Of a stretch of 64,000 nt of DNA, positions 1 to 11,897 are shown piece by piece. Origin of the DNA: Glebionis coronaria (lineage: Eukaryota > Streptophyta > Magnoliopsida > Asterales > Asteraceae); NCBI GenBank assembly GCA_025667525.1, contig CM046877.1, positions 291,830,364 through 291,894,363 of the forward strand. The letters are read 5' to 3'. A program made the position numbers and the translations under genes. Position 1 is the first letter of the stretch, and every line of letters begins with the position of its first letter. The notes under the pieces were generated by a model, which worked only from the letters and a program-made list of their open reading frames with translations, searched no databases and was not told the DNA's origin.

Positions 1-839
1 CAAACTGATGAATTTCGTCTTGCATTGATTCAATCCACGCATGATCAGTCATGGCTTGTTTGATGTTTGTAGGTACAGTTGACCTCACAGTGAGTGCATA
101 AATACACACATCGCCATCGGTTTCGAGTTGTCTGCGTGTTCGAACCGACTGTGAAGGATTTCCAATGACTTGCTCCAATGGATGATCACGTGTCCAATGG
201 TGAGTGGATGGATATGGTTGGTAGAATGTATGCATGTTGGACGGATCAACATGCTGAGTAGAAGACTCTCCGACTTCGTGTACCGGTGTACCGAACAGAT
301 TGATAAATTCTTCATCGTCAGGTTGTGCATCGACTGCTTGATTGTTGTTTCCTCCTTCAGCATTGACGGTTGGTGATGTTGGTTGTATGACAGTTTCTTG
401 AGTTTGTTGAGTATCCACTGGAATTGTCTCTTGAGCAACAGTTGCTGAAGTAGTTGCAGTTGTGTCTTGTTGACTTTGTGCGGGTGCATCAGTAGTATTG
501 ACAACGGAAGGCTTTGACACAACTTGATTGTTTCCATAGTAATATTCATCAAACATTGGATCATATAAATCAACTAACTCATTCATTAGTGTCGTATCCG
601 TCGAGTCTGCTGTAGGAGTACTTTCTTGACATTCTTGCACGGGACGTACACTGTTTTGTGTAGGTGCCATTGTTGGACATTGAGGAGCGGGACTTGAGCT
701 GTTGTGATCAAGTACCATGTGTGGCAATTCGTCAAAGTTCACATGAATTCTTTCGACAATAATCTTTGTTCTCTTGTTATAGACTTGATATCCTTTCGAC
801 AATGTAGCGTACCCCACAAAAATACATGCATCACCTTTT
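1..839 (-). pseudogene. Ty1-copia pol fragment: integrase C-terminus and linker to reverse transcriptase (element F)
   Basis: Read on the minus strand, one frame stays open from about 839 to the window edge. It begins with the end of a copia integrase (GDACIFVGYATLSKGYQVYN, then IIVERIHVNFDE), continues through a Thr/Gln-rich linker of about 190 residues, and reaches the segment before the RT core (DHPLEQVIGNPSQSVRTRRQ ... WIESMQDEIHQF). These phrases are typical of Ty1-copia polyproteins between the integrase and RT domains. Gag, protease and the catalytic part of integrase are missing because the primer-binding site joins the integrase frame directly at 840-851, an internal deletion. The RT would continue left of the window. 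No stop is seen in the 839 bases, so decay is recent or the reading frame was preserved. It cannot make a functional integrase. High confidence for family, moderate for the exact edge. Confidence 0.88.
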
Positions 840-851
840 GCTCTGATACCA
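840..851 (-). other. Primer-binding site of element F
   Basis: The plus strand reads GCTCTGATACCA, so the minus strand reads TGGTATCAGAGC, complementary to the 3' end of initiator tRNA-Met, as in most plant copia elements. It lies two bases from the LTR that starts at 854, which fixes F as minus-strand. The integrase frame follows with no leader or gag between. Confidence 0.85.
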
Positions 852-853
852 AA

Positions 854-1220
854 TGTTAATCCCATTCAATCCATAACACAAGATTTAGAAGAGATATTTA
901 GAGAGAGAAAGAGAAGAAAGTAGAGAGAGAAACAAGAGAGAATTTGGAAGGTTAAACACTTTTAAAGAGAGAAATAAAATGGTAACCAACACCCTCTTCC
1001 ACACATGGAAGTGGGTATATATACCCTTGGCTTTTGGGCCTTGGGTTTAAGTGACTTGGGTCGGGCTTGGCTTTGTCTTGGGCATACGACCCTAACTTAT
1101 ACAATATTAGCTTAAAGTCCAAGCCCGGTTTTCCCGACTAACCTATTACAATACAAGACCATTAACGACTAAGATGACCTATTACATTCTTTTTCGACTA
1201 TATAAAATATAGGGCTAACA
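854..1220 (-). repeat. 5' LTR of copia element F
   Basis: This 367-bp segment starts TGTTAATCCC and ends GGGCTAACA on the plus strand, giving the TGTTAG...TTAACA ends expected of a copia LTR read on the minus strand. It abuts the PBS. It contains GAGAGAGAA tracts and a short palindromic TATA stretch near 1014-1025 (GGTATATATACC) that could be the promoter core. The next five bases, AAGAC (1221-1225), would be the TSD, but the partner copy is outside the window. Confidence 0.8.
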
Positions 1221-3340
1221 AAGACCGTATGGTCTTGGTGGTGGTCGGTTGGCAAACCGAAACCCCTTTTGGGTTCGGTGCAGCATGCGGCCAAAACAAA
1301 CACCCCTTAGAAACACACTTTTGATTTTATTTAACCCCAAATCATGTTAGATCCATGTTTAATTATTAGTTTTTTGTAAAAACATAACATGTTCTTGATT
1401 TATAAAAAGATTAAATCAAAAGAAAAGATTTAAAAAGGGTTTACCGAATTCGTGGTATCAAAAGGATGAAGAACAAACACGATCACCAACTTAATTCCCA
1501 AGATCCAAGATCACAAACCACCCTCTTGTGGTGGTTGTAGGGTGGCGGCACAAAGCAGACAATGGAAAGGAGGTTTTAGGTTTTTCTGAAAATCTTCTGT
1601 AACTAAAAAAATGAGTAGTGTAAAATTATTAACCCCCCTTTAGTAAAAATTAACAAATGGGCTTGGCCCGTTGTTCTTGTAGCCGCGGGTAGGGGCTTCA
1701 CTTGGGGTACCCGTACCTTTTCCCGTGTCTCGATGTTAAGTTTAACGTTTGTGATTATTTGTGTTCGTGTTTTAAGTGTTCTCGTTACGTAAATACCGTG
1801 ATCTAATATATTTAATTACGCTCGTAATAAATATATATATGTAATTAATAATAGTTCGTGTTTTAATTACGTTCATGATTTCATGATCGCATGTTCGTGA
1901 TTAATTATCATCAAATAATTATTACATGATCGTACGTAGCAAATACTTATCGTGTTCTAACACGTACGTAATACGTAAACTCCTAACACGTATTCGTAAT
2001 CATGCTATATTAGGAAAGTTTTAATCTAGTACGTACGATCCTAAGGGTACTATTCATGGTAAAAGCATGCGGGTTTTACAGTATTGGTGGGGTTTTGTTC
2101 CTGGTAAATAGTACAACAGGTATATACAATCGATGGTAAAAGAATACAAGTTCAAATATACCTGATGATATTGATGAGTGTGTACACACTTTGGTAAGTG
2201 TGTTCTCTCCCCCTCAAAAGTTGGTTTACAAGCATCTTTTGTAACTTTACACATTTGTTCATCAATATTATTTCAAACCCTAAGCTTTGCCATATAAACT
2301 CCATCAATTGTGCTACAGAACTTTCAATCAACTGACCTTGCATTACAACCGATCTCAAATCTTGTGGCTGCAATCTTTGGGTAGTGTCGTGACTAAGGTC
2401 TTTAGAGTTCTGATTTGATGGGAGTCTGTGAGTCGGACCTCTGATGGTTCAGAACTCTGGTGATTCAGAAATCTGGTGGTTCAGAACTGCTGTGGACCAC
2501 TGATGAGGATCAGAGTCTACTGATGGTTCATCAAGACTGCTGAAGGGTTCAGATATTAGGGTCCAGAGAAGGAGGGATAGGGGTCCAGTGACAAGTGTAA
2601 CAGGTTGGGGGGTTTCACAGTTACAGTGACAGGGGGCGCTAGTCTGACGGTTCAGCTGGATGGGGGGGGTTCAGCAGTCCAGAGACAGGGTTCAGCTTCC
2701 TCTGGGGGTTCAAGCATACTGATGGGAGTTCAGTGACTGCTGATTCACATGTATTGTGTCCATGAAAAAGACAGAGGTTCAGCTTGGGGGTTCTTCTCTT
2801 TAATGACCTCTGTTGGGGTCAAATCTCTGTGGCAGATTTATATCTGGGTTCACAGTAAGAATGACAGAGGTCTATGACGTGTTTCTGACCTGGTTCGCAG
2901 GGTAAGATCTTCCAGCGGGCTGGTGGTTAGGGGGTTTACACCAGGGGTTCATACCAGGGTTTCATGTTAGGGGTTCCAGGTTCACTGACCTAGGGGTGTC
3001 CAGGAGTATATGACCTGTGGGTTCTGACCTTTGTGGCAGGTTCAGAGAACTCTCTTGGTTTGAGCTCAGCAACTTGAGAGGCTCATATCAGAGATCAATA
3101 CAGGGTTCGTCCAGTCTTTATTAGTTTTATAAAACTCTAGATGCTAAACATATAACTGTTCCTTTTTAATAGTCTTCAAAACTCTAGACAAACACCCCTT
3201 CCTTGTTACATTATTGCCTAAACTCATTTTCTTGAGTTTTCTTTTCAACTAATGCAAATCAACTCGACACCCATTTTATTCAGCTTTTTCTCATCACACC
3301 TGCGGTTTTTCACCTTATCTCAGCTATAATAATGCAGCTC
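1221..3340. other. Unassigned repeat-derived region between elements F and A
   Basis: No convincing gene was found. Bases 1740-2045 are rich in short CGTG/ACGTA words (CGTACGTA, ACACGTA). Around 1518-1545 is a small hairpin with arms AACCACC and GGTGGTT. Minus-strand frames at 2054-2373 give short peptides with no motif I recognise. A GAGGGGGAGAG purine run (minus strand, near 2207-2217) looks like a copia-type polypurine tract, but no LTR start was found beside it. The right part is described separately as a GGTTCAG-rich repeat. The sequence continues at 23182 once element A is removed. Confidence 0.4.
2400..3060. repeat. Degenerate GGTTCAG-rich, G-rich repeat region
   Basis: The words GGTTCAG, GTTCAGAAC and CTGATGG recur many times with irregular spacing, mixed with runs of G (for example around 2616-2625 and 2660-2672). 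The plus strand is strongly G/T-rich compared with the AT-rich flanks. The look is of a decayed minisatellite, as in the untranslated parts of some copia elements (compare the arrays at 36.7 and 38.0 kb, whose unit differs). No coding frame crosses it. Function unknown. Confidence 0.5.
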
Positions 3341-3345
3341 CATAT

Positions 3346-5972
3346 AGTCACACCCCACCATGGCGGAATATGGGGCGCGACGTATGGATATCATCACAAC
3401 ATGGCGTGTCTATATAGATAACTATATGAAATAAGAAATGTCATAAAATGGAGACACAAAGTCATGACAATATCTCATCAGACTCAGGAGTCTAGGTAAG
3501 TAGGTAACAGTCCTACCGCTTACCCAAGACAAACAAATAACATAACCAAACAAATATATGTGTGCCACAGTATCACTTATTAAAAGAAAAAATAAAAACT
3601 AAGAAGGAAACGGGGATTCTCCTTCTATATGCATTCCTAAGCTTCTCCAATCCTAGCCACTTATGTTCTCATGCTTAACCATAGTATCACCTGAAAGAGA
3701 CACTAAAACACGTCAACATAAAGTTGGTGAGAGTCATAGGTTTAGACTCCAACGCTAAATCAATTACAAGCTGTGAATAACAACCATCAACACAATAACA
3801 TATGGACAATGTGCTACAATTATGTATTAACAACTAGCATTCAAGATCAATCATTCCAAACCAAAATCCAAGGCTCCTACCTTGCCAAACAACATGGTAC
3901 TATAGATGATCACACTATGTACCTATCCCAAGGCCACTACCTTGTCAAACCACAAGGCCACTACCTTGTCAAATCACAAGGCCACTACCTTGTCAAACCA
4001 TAATAACTGAGACGGCACGTGTCCCCCGATCCAAATCATACACAATCAAAAATCACATAGCAGTTAATCACATAATGTACACACAAGTCCATCTCAAATC
4101 ACAAACACATTCACAACATCAATTTAGGAAATAACTCAACACAGTGTCTCTTCCATCGCATCTGGAAGTCAAAATCAATATTAAACATGGGACTATGAAA
4201 CTCACCTGATAGCTTCTTCACAAGTCCTCACACTAGCAACAAGCTAACAAACCAAAAACACGAAATCAATACACGAACCAATCACTAAGATGGCTCATCA
4301 ACCTATGATGGACATCTAGCCTATTCCCATATAAATACCTCATTTATAAGCTCTAATCACCCCATTACCCTTTCTTAACAAGTCCCTAACTTGGTTAAGT
4401 TTAATAGCTATCCCGTTCATAATTTTACACAAAACAGTCCCAGTTTTAGGTCTCAAAACTTTAAGTCAAACGTCCACTTGAAAATACCCATGATTTATGT
4501 AAAAGGAATATTCACACTTTTATACATGTTAGCTAAACCCTCCCACTTGCCCTAACCTTAAAGCTACTGTTAAGGACAAGATATATGTGTATATATTGCT
4601 ACCTATCCAGAATTCACTGATTTTAAACGTATGAAAAGTTCATTACCATTATAGGGTCTTACCCTAAACCACAATCTTAGCCCAAGTTCTGATCCTTACT
4701 AATATATATAAACCATCTCTCATGTTCGTGAGAAGATCCCAATGCAACCCTAAGTACCCCAAACAACCCAAAACTTAAAAAGAAAACAGGCTGAATTCAA
4801 AACTGTTTTGACCTCCGACTGTTGTAACCTGTTTTTGACCCACTTCCCAACCTCCAATTTAGTTCTCGTTTCTTGATTTAGAAAGAAAACTCAATTACCT
4901 ATCCAGGGCTAGTTTGATCGCATCTTGAATGTTCCTAGAACTCGAGATATGATCAAAACAATAGACTTAAAATTCTGCCCAATTTTTAAAAACGGGTTTT
5001 AAACAAATTGATCTAATTAATCACCTATAACCCTTCTAATACAAGCCCTAGATTATATGATCATCATATTATGATTAATACATCATTAATCTACTGTTTT
5101 TATATGAACCCTAACCCTTAATCCATCATAAGAATGATTAATTAAACATAAAAACAATTTAATTAAAAAGGTTAATGAAGGTTTTTACCTTAAATCAATG
5201 GAAGATGAAGAAAACCTAGTTTTTTTGAAGAACCCTAATTCTCCTCTATGGAACCCACGAATTTTTCTTTGTCTCCAGGGATTTATGTTTTTATTTATTT
5301 ATTAGATAACCTTATATAGTGTGTACATAAAATCCTAGTCCAAGTATAACACCCAACTTTCCTTTTTTTCCCTTTTTCCCTTTTTCTCTTTCTATGGTGC
5401 GTCTAAACCGACCCAAACACCCAATAAATTCGTTTTTTTTATTTTTATTATTTAATATTATGTTAATAATATTACCTTAATTTTCCTTAATTTATTTCAG
5501 ATCCTAAAGCTTCCAAAACCTCAAAACCGTAAAACTAGTCAAATTTACGCGTTTTACCGTAAAAGACGTAAAATATACACTTTTATAAAAAATCTCAAAT
5601 TTTGAAATAAACTTTATAACTAAGTCCTAAATGCTTAAAACCATCCCGAAAAATATTCATATGGATAATTACCTCACCCGAGACCTCTAAATGCTAAACC
5701 GTAAATCCTAAAAAAATACTATTACTATAATACTTATACGTATACGTAAACACCACAATATCACCATTTTCATTTCATAGTCACCACTTGTGAGCTCATG
5801 AACATGAAATAACCGTTCCTAGATCTACTTATGAGTACTCTATACTCATAAACGATAACCACACCAACCTCGTTCACACAAAATAAACACGTAAACACAC
5901 AATTCAAGTAAGCACACATAAAATAACCTAAAAGTAAGACCAAGTGACAAACCCAAAACCACAGTTGTCACA
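3346..5972 (-). repeat. 3' LTR of element A
   Basis: This 2627-bp LTR starts AGTCACACC, where the first base is mutated from the TG seen in the other copy, and ends GTTGTCACA. It is followed by the PPT, so on the minus strand it is the 3' LTR. It contains a 24-bp tandem repeat at 3940-4002, a telomere-like AACCCTAACCC word near 5107 that is only chance-level, and AT-rich tracts. No ORF in it has coding features. Confidence 0.88.
3940..4002. repeat. 24-bp tandem repeat in LTR of element A (three copies here)
   Basis: The unit CAAGGCCACTACCTTGTCAA plus ACCA occurs three times in this LTR. The matching position in the other LTR (8444-8490) has two copies. The unit contains an inverted pair CAAGG...CCTTG, so each copy can form a small hairpin. 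The copy-number difference arose after insertion, probably by slippage. Confidence 0.8.
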
Positions 5973-5985
5973 TCACTCCCTCCTA
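5973..5985 (-). other. Polypurine tract of element A
   Basis: On the minus strand this reads GGAGGGAGTGA directly before the 3' LTR. It is the expected plus-strand DNA primer of an LTR element and fixes orientation. Confidence 0.75.
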
Positions 5986-5990
5986 ATAGA

Positions 5991-6007
5991 AATCTCGTCC
6001 CGAGATT
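5991..6007 (-). other. Palindrome at the end of A's internal region
   Basis: On the element sense strand this is AATCTCGGGACGAGATT, two 7-base arms around GGA. Element B has GATTTCGTGACGAAATC at the equivalent place (17996-18012). The two differ at paired positions in both arms, so the dyad is kept. A similar motif follows pol in many plant chromoviruses as far as I know. Role unknown. Confidence 0.6.
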
Positions 6008-7843
6008 CACTCCCAAACTCAAACTTATTCTCAGCAAACAAACGAGGATGCATATCCCTAATAAAATCTTCACGTTCAAACGTGAACTCAATTTACACGA
6101 AAATAATCTCAACCAACAACACATGAGCCTTAACCGTCCGCGAGGAAACTTATCAAAACCATAAAGTTAAGTAACCAACCTAACTAAATCTCGCAACTCA
6201 TCAAACAAGAACTGTCTTGAAACCAAGTTAGGAGTCGTCACATAACTCAACAGATTTAAAACTGTCACCCCGATTTCAGTCTTACTCATAAATACCATAA
6301 ATCAAAACTCATCAAAATATAACCACGTATAATAAGGTCTAAAGAACTCTCAAATTACTTCCCAACTCATCTCTATGCTAACCCTCCAAGTGTTCATTAC
6401 CGCAAAATACCCAAAACACGAGTTTAAACCATGTTGTCCGAAAATTAACCTTGAACTCAACACTTGTACAATTAATTCGACCAAGCTACTGACTTCCAAT
6501 TACGAAAATTTCTGAATATTTGAAAAGTATGTTCTGAGTACATAATTTTAGGATTTTGAATCACCCAAAAACCTTTAAAAACGAATAAGTTATGACCAAA
6601 ACGATTTTTCTCAAAATTTGCCTAGGCATTAGCGACAGTTTCTGACAGTTAGCGACATATTTTGACAGTTTAGCGACAGTTTCAGCCTACTCCGATTTAT
6701 ACCAAAAAAAATGATTTTTAAACCCTAAAACCCCCCATTAATTACCAAAACTAGAACCTAATTTATTTTAATTCCAGAAAATTAAAACTCTATTAATTAC
6801 ATGATTTTAACATATTTCACTAAATAAGAACAAAATTTTTAACTTAAGAACAATAACTTTAGGTGATCAAAACCAAAATATTTTAAAATAACCGAGTCAT
6901 GCTTATATGTTAAAGAATTTATATTCCACCTTATTTGAAACATGATCCCGACACTTCCTTATTTCATCGACTGCCAACAACTATTTTTTTTTTCAATTTG
7001 CAAGTTCTATTTTTTTACCATGTATAACTCGAAACAAAAGACATCGTTACCCCAAAAAGAAATCTCCACCATCTCAAAATCCTTCACGCCAAAAGTACCG
7101 TACAAACAAACACGTGAAATGAGAACCCGAGAAATGCGCTACTACAGAAGTTGAACATCTCAAAGAGAAACGAGCTAGCAACCATCCCAAGAATACAACC
7201 GGTAAGTAGAAAATAATTTTACATACATAGGCATAAGCGTACATACACTCAAATCCATCCAACATATACTATACAAGCATGTATTAACTCTCTTTCATGC
7301 AATCATGCTTGAAAGTCCAGTGGTGTTGTGGCACATATATAATTATGTAGGCCTCCATAATTATACATGTTCCCTTTCACCAATGTACTCCCTACTATGA
7401 TGACACTTATAAGAAATTAATACTACACATAACACATAATCCAACAACTCACAAGCACATAACCACACAAGATAAGATCCAAAACCCCATGTATTAAAAT
7501 AACATAGCCAATGCACGAAACACATAAACTCGTAGTCCAGCTGAACCAGTGTAGACAAAATTCAAAATGTATAAAGAACATGAAAACATAATTAAGCGAA
7601 ATCCAACAATGACTAGCGTATACGACCATGGTTCCACCCGCACTAATCAAAACTCGTAAAGAAAATAACATGTAGTTAAGTATGAACCATAGTAGTTCAT
7701 AACCTAACAAATACTGCGAAAATAATATTCAAACACATCAATTACTATAAAATGCACACATACTCCTATGACGCCTATATGCAGGGACCCTTAAGCTATA
7801 GACTAGGCTACACGACTAGGCAACCTAATTCTTTATAACCATT

Positions 7844-7856
7844 GGCTCTGATACCA
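7844..7856 (-). other. Primer-binding site of element A
   Basis: The plus strand reads GGCTCTGATACCA, giving TGGTATCAGAGCC on the minus strand, complementary to the 3' end of initiator tRNA-Met. Three bases separate it from the 5' LTR at 7860. Confidence 0.85.
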
Positions 7857-7859
7857 TTC

Positions 7860-8512
7860 TGTCACACCCTACCATGGCGGAATATGAGGCGCGACGTATG
7901 GATATCATCACAACATGGCATGTCTATAGAGATAACTATATGAAATAAGAAATGTCATAAAATGGAGACACAAAGTCATGACAATATCTCATCAGACTCA
8001 AGAGTCTAGGTAAGTAGGTAACAGTCCTACCGCTTACCCAAGACAAAAAAATAACATAACCAAACAAATATATGTGTGCCACAGTATCACTTATTAAAAG
8101 AACAAATAAAAACTAAGAAGGAAACGGGGATTCTCCTTCTATATGCATTCCTAAGCTTCTCCAATCCTAGCCACTTATGTTCTCATGCTTAACCATAGTA
8201 TCACCTGAAAGAGACACTAAAACACGTAAACATAAAGTTGGTGAGAGTCATACGTTTAGACTCCAACGCTAAATCAATTACAAGCTGTGAATAACAACCA
8301 TCAACACAATAACATATGGACAATGTGCTACAATTATGTATTAACAACTAGCATTCAAGATCAATCATTCCAAACCAAAATCCAAGGCTCCTACCTTGCC
8401 AAACAACATGGTACCATAGATGATCACACTATGTACCTATCCCAAGGCCACTACCTTGTCAAACCACAAGGCCACTACCTTATCAAACCACAATAACTGA
8501 GACGGCACGTGT
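7860..8512 (-). repeat. 5' LTR of element A, left piece
   Basis: It begins TGTCACACCC and matches 3346-4025 of the other LTR with a few substitutions and one fewer 24-bp repeat. It is cut by element B. Its last five bases CGTGT (8508-8512) are the left TSD of B. Confidence 0.88.
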
Positions 8513-11500
8513 TGTAACATCTCGAGTTTTTTTTTCATCTATTAAGTTTGAATGCAATACACGAAATTGGTAGACGTATTATGTTTGCCGTATGTTTATT
8601 TGAAGTATTTACTAAATCCCGTGAAGTCTCGCATAATTGCCTTTGTTTTGGATCGTGTGTCAAACTGTTATAGAGTCATGTTTATTCAGTTTCGCGTCTA
8701 AACTTAAATACCCGTCGAACCCGAGTCGAGTAATATAACTGATACATCATGTACAAACATTTAAGTATAAACCTTTATTCACTTCTATTTCAAAAACTTG
8801 CCAAGCAAGTGTGTATTTTCAGTCACAACATAAACTCCATAGTTTATTACCCACTAAGCACTACAAGACAGCACACATGCCTAGTTTACCCAAATTGGGT
8901 ATATCACAAGCTTACCAATTTCAGCTTGAGTCTAACCCTAGACTAATAATACCTGATTAAATACAATCCAAGTTTACCCAATGTCTAAGCATAACACACA
9001 AAGTTTCCACAGTCCAATATTACAATTACAAATTCTGTACAAGTTTTTCAAATACAAATTCCTGGGTAAAGTGAATAAAGTGTCCAGCTGATCCATACAT
9101 CTCGTCCACACCTGCAAAACCGAAAGAGTCAAGCCATCCATCTCGTCCACACCTGCAAACCGAAACTTGAGCATCCCTTTGTGAGTCTTTTAAACCATCT
9201 CTTATTTTCTGAATGAGATCTTAGTTGTGCTCGTCTTTGACAAACCTGCGAAAAATCAAACAAATGTGTTAGTCTTTGTCACGGTCTTATTTTAATTAAA
9301 AACTGAAAAGGATAAACCATAGAATTATTACATGACCATGACCATATTTTTCTGTCAATCAAACCGAGACCCCGACCAAGACCAAACCGAGACTCAACCC
9401 GAGACCCCAATCAAGACCAAACCGAGACCCCAACCAAGACTAAACCGAGAACCAAACCGAGACCCAAACCAAACCAAACCGAGACCCAAACCAAGGCCAA
9501 ACCGAGAATCAAACCAAGACAACCAATGTTCTTGCCTTTCTGCCGAAACCACCATCAATCAATGTCACCATAATCCAAATGTCTTAACCATTTTTATTTT
9601 ACAGAAACATCATAAAAACCCCCAATCATGCCGCGGGTATAAAACCCTTTTCAAATCGAAACCCTAGAAATTAAAAACCTTTTTAATTATGAAATTAATA
9701 CTTTGTATATTCCAAAAACACCACATAATCATGATTAATCAACCGAATGTAAAAACCCCCCAATTTTATATAAACCCTAAATTGATTTTTATTAATTAAA
9801 ACTCTAATTAAACCAAATCTAAACACGAATCTAATAATTAATTAGATTAGAAACAAGATATGCAAAAACCCCCAATTTGACCGAAACCCTAATTTTTATA
9901 AAACCGATTATATGTTGAAATTAACTTGATTTTGTACAAGAAAACATTAATTAATTGTATTTAAACCCGAGATTTAGAGAAACCCCCAATATTTCGAAAC
10001 CCTAATTTATTTATTTTCAAATCCGAGAGCCATGTGGTTCTCAACAAGTTTATACAAGTTATTTAAACCCACTGATCTTTTATAAATCGAAAATCAATTA
10101 ACTTTTATTAAAAGAAAATAAGGATGAATAACTTATCTTTGATTTTGGCTGATGAATAACGTTGACCTGAGGATGAACACCATCATGAACCGAATCGGTT
10201 TGATGTGGGGATGAAACCCCACATCTCACGCGATCTAAACACCACAAACCATCCCCATATGATTGATATATTTAAACTGAAACCATATTAACCAAGGGAG
10301 AGAGATGATCCGATCCAGATTAGAAAGGAAGAGAGAGAGGGGCGGTGGGTGTATTTCGAGAGAAGAGAGAGAGAGTAAACTATCTGTTTTTCAGTTGTGT
10401 GTGAAAACACGCGTATTTACTCCCCTAGGTTCCTTGTTTATATCGCCAGTGGGCCGGGCCGGGTATACAACCCTTGGGCCGGTTCATGGGTAGGGATAAT
10501 GGGCTCATTTTGGGCCAGTGTTATATTTTGAGTTTATTTAAAGCCCAAAAACGAATTTGGTAACTTAAGGGTATAATTTAACCCGTAAAACTCGACGTTT
10601 AATAACCGACTTTTATGTGTAGCATTTTTCCGTAGACGTAAGGTTTTGTCAAGCACAACTAGGGTGTCGTGTCTTTTTATTTGTATAACTTTTCGTATCG
10701 TAACCCGATCCTCATAATTAAATAGGTCGCGGCTAGCGTAACCGTACTCTCGAGCTACTTTTACCTTCGTCCTTTTTGCTGAATTACGAGGTGAGTTTGT
10801 AGCCCCATACTTAACTATTTTTATTGCTTTTTGGGGTGAGACATTGCTTGATTTTAACGTATGAACACAAGTGCATTTACTGATTTATATATTAGTCTAA
10901 GTCCCACTAAAAACCCAGTTGCTTTGGCCCGTGAATCGTGAACCGTTAATTACTTTGTGTAAGCGCGAATGTTATGGATAGATCTATCGGGATTGACGTC
11001 CCTGTCTGTCTTGTCCAACAAGGGGACAAGCGGGCACAGTTTCATTTGAGTCTGAGATAGGATGTCGTGGGTTTAGGCATCTAGTTGGGCTACATTTATA
11101 TGATTATACTGCCGGTGTTGTTAATGCTTCGGTGTCACGAGCTTAGACTGTAATAAATACTTTTGGGATGACTTTGTATCTGTTATATTGTCATCACTTT
11201 TGGGAAAATCTTGTGGTTCATTAAACATTTCAAATTAACTAAACCTATGAACTCACCAACTTTATGTTGACACTTTAGCAATGTTTTTCTCAGGTATTAA
11301 GAAGGAAGATGCTAAATGAGGTCTCATGCATTGCCGTCATTTCTTTGAAACAAAGATCATTTGTACCATTTGAGAAAACTATGTTTTGTAACTGTATCCA
11401 GATTTATGCTTCCGCACTTTGTTAAAACTATTTATTTTATTAATTACAAGTGATCTATTTTCCGAACGTATCATTTAGAGGTCGTTCTTTGTGACTGTGT

Positions 11501-11568
11501 GTGTATGATAATCATGACGTCACCACTCCCTTGTCGCTATTATACTCTGATATTTTGGGAGTGTGACA
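8513..11568 (+). repeat. 5' LTR of element B
   Basis: It begins TGTAACATCTCGAG and ends GAGTGTGACA. It holds a CCGAGACC-rich minisatellite (9355-9515), AT-rich segments with repeated CCCCCAAT words, and a GAGAGAG tract near 10320-10375. The GTTTATATC stretch at about 10435 is a possible TATA region. Peptides translated from it (for example at 8749-8946) recur identically in the other LTR and are not genes. Confidence 0.92.
9355..9515. repeat. CCGAGACC/CCAAGACC minisatellite in the LTRs of B
   Basis: The plus strand carries a run of imperfect units of the form AAACCGAGACCC and CAACCAAGACC, purine-pyrimidine skewed. The same array is at 19012-19167 in the 3' LTR, with a few substitutions. It is part of the LTR, not an insertion. 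Confidence 0.75.
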
Positions 11569-11571
11569 GAT

Positions 11572-11584
11572 TGGTATCAGAGCC
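11572..11584 (+). other. Primer-binding site of element B
   Basis: TGGTATCAGAGCC lies three bases after the 5' LTR, complementary to the 3' end of initiator tRNA-Met. The bases after it (ATGGTTATAGAGAACTAGG) match the leader of element A. Confidence 0.9.
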
Positions 11585-11897
11585 ATGGTTATAGAGAACT
11601 AGGTTGCATTTAGTAACTCTAGACTATAACTGCTATATGTGTAATCGATTATCATACGGATTGTAAGTATTAAGTATATGTAGATACATGAACATAGATA
11701 AGTAATAAATGGGATACATGTGATTTAACAATTACGAGGTATATTTACATGGGTTACATGTGCAACAACAAAATCTGAATTATGTTATATGGGATACATG
11801 TGGATTCAACAATGATTGCTATGTTATGTTAATGTCCTTTTTACGGACTAATTTTATAAGATATTTACACACATTTATTTTGTTTATGATTACAGCG

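Larger units (their letters stand above)
1..1220 (-). mobile_element. Element F: truncated Ty1-copia retrotransposon
   Basis: It consists of 5' LTR, PBS and a pol fragment on the minus strand, running off the left edge of the window. An internal deletion removed everything from the PBS to late integrase. The 3' LTR should lie left of base 1. Confidence 0.85.
5973..7859 (-). other. Non-coding internal region of element A
   Basis: These 1887 bases separate the two LTRs. No frame longer than about 95 codons is open, and none shows gag, protease, RT, RNase H or integrase motifs. Near 6625-6685 the words TGACAGTTT and TAGCGACA repeat. The piece next to the PBS matches the leader of element B. This is the structure of a non-autonomous (LARD or TRIM-like) element. 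Confidence 0.75.

Noticed and set aside
5100..5125. Telomere-like AACCCTAACCCTTAATCC
   Set aside because: Only two units, within an LTR; not an interstitial telomere array.
5846..6124. Minus-strand 92-codon frame across the LTR/PPT border of A
   Set aside because: Spans the LTR end; hydrophobic composition comes from AT-rich LTR sequence.
9332..9667. Plus-strand 111-codon frame (also at 18982-19317)
   Set aside because: Lies in both LTRs of B and reflects the CCGAGACC minisatellite, not a gene.
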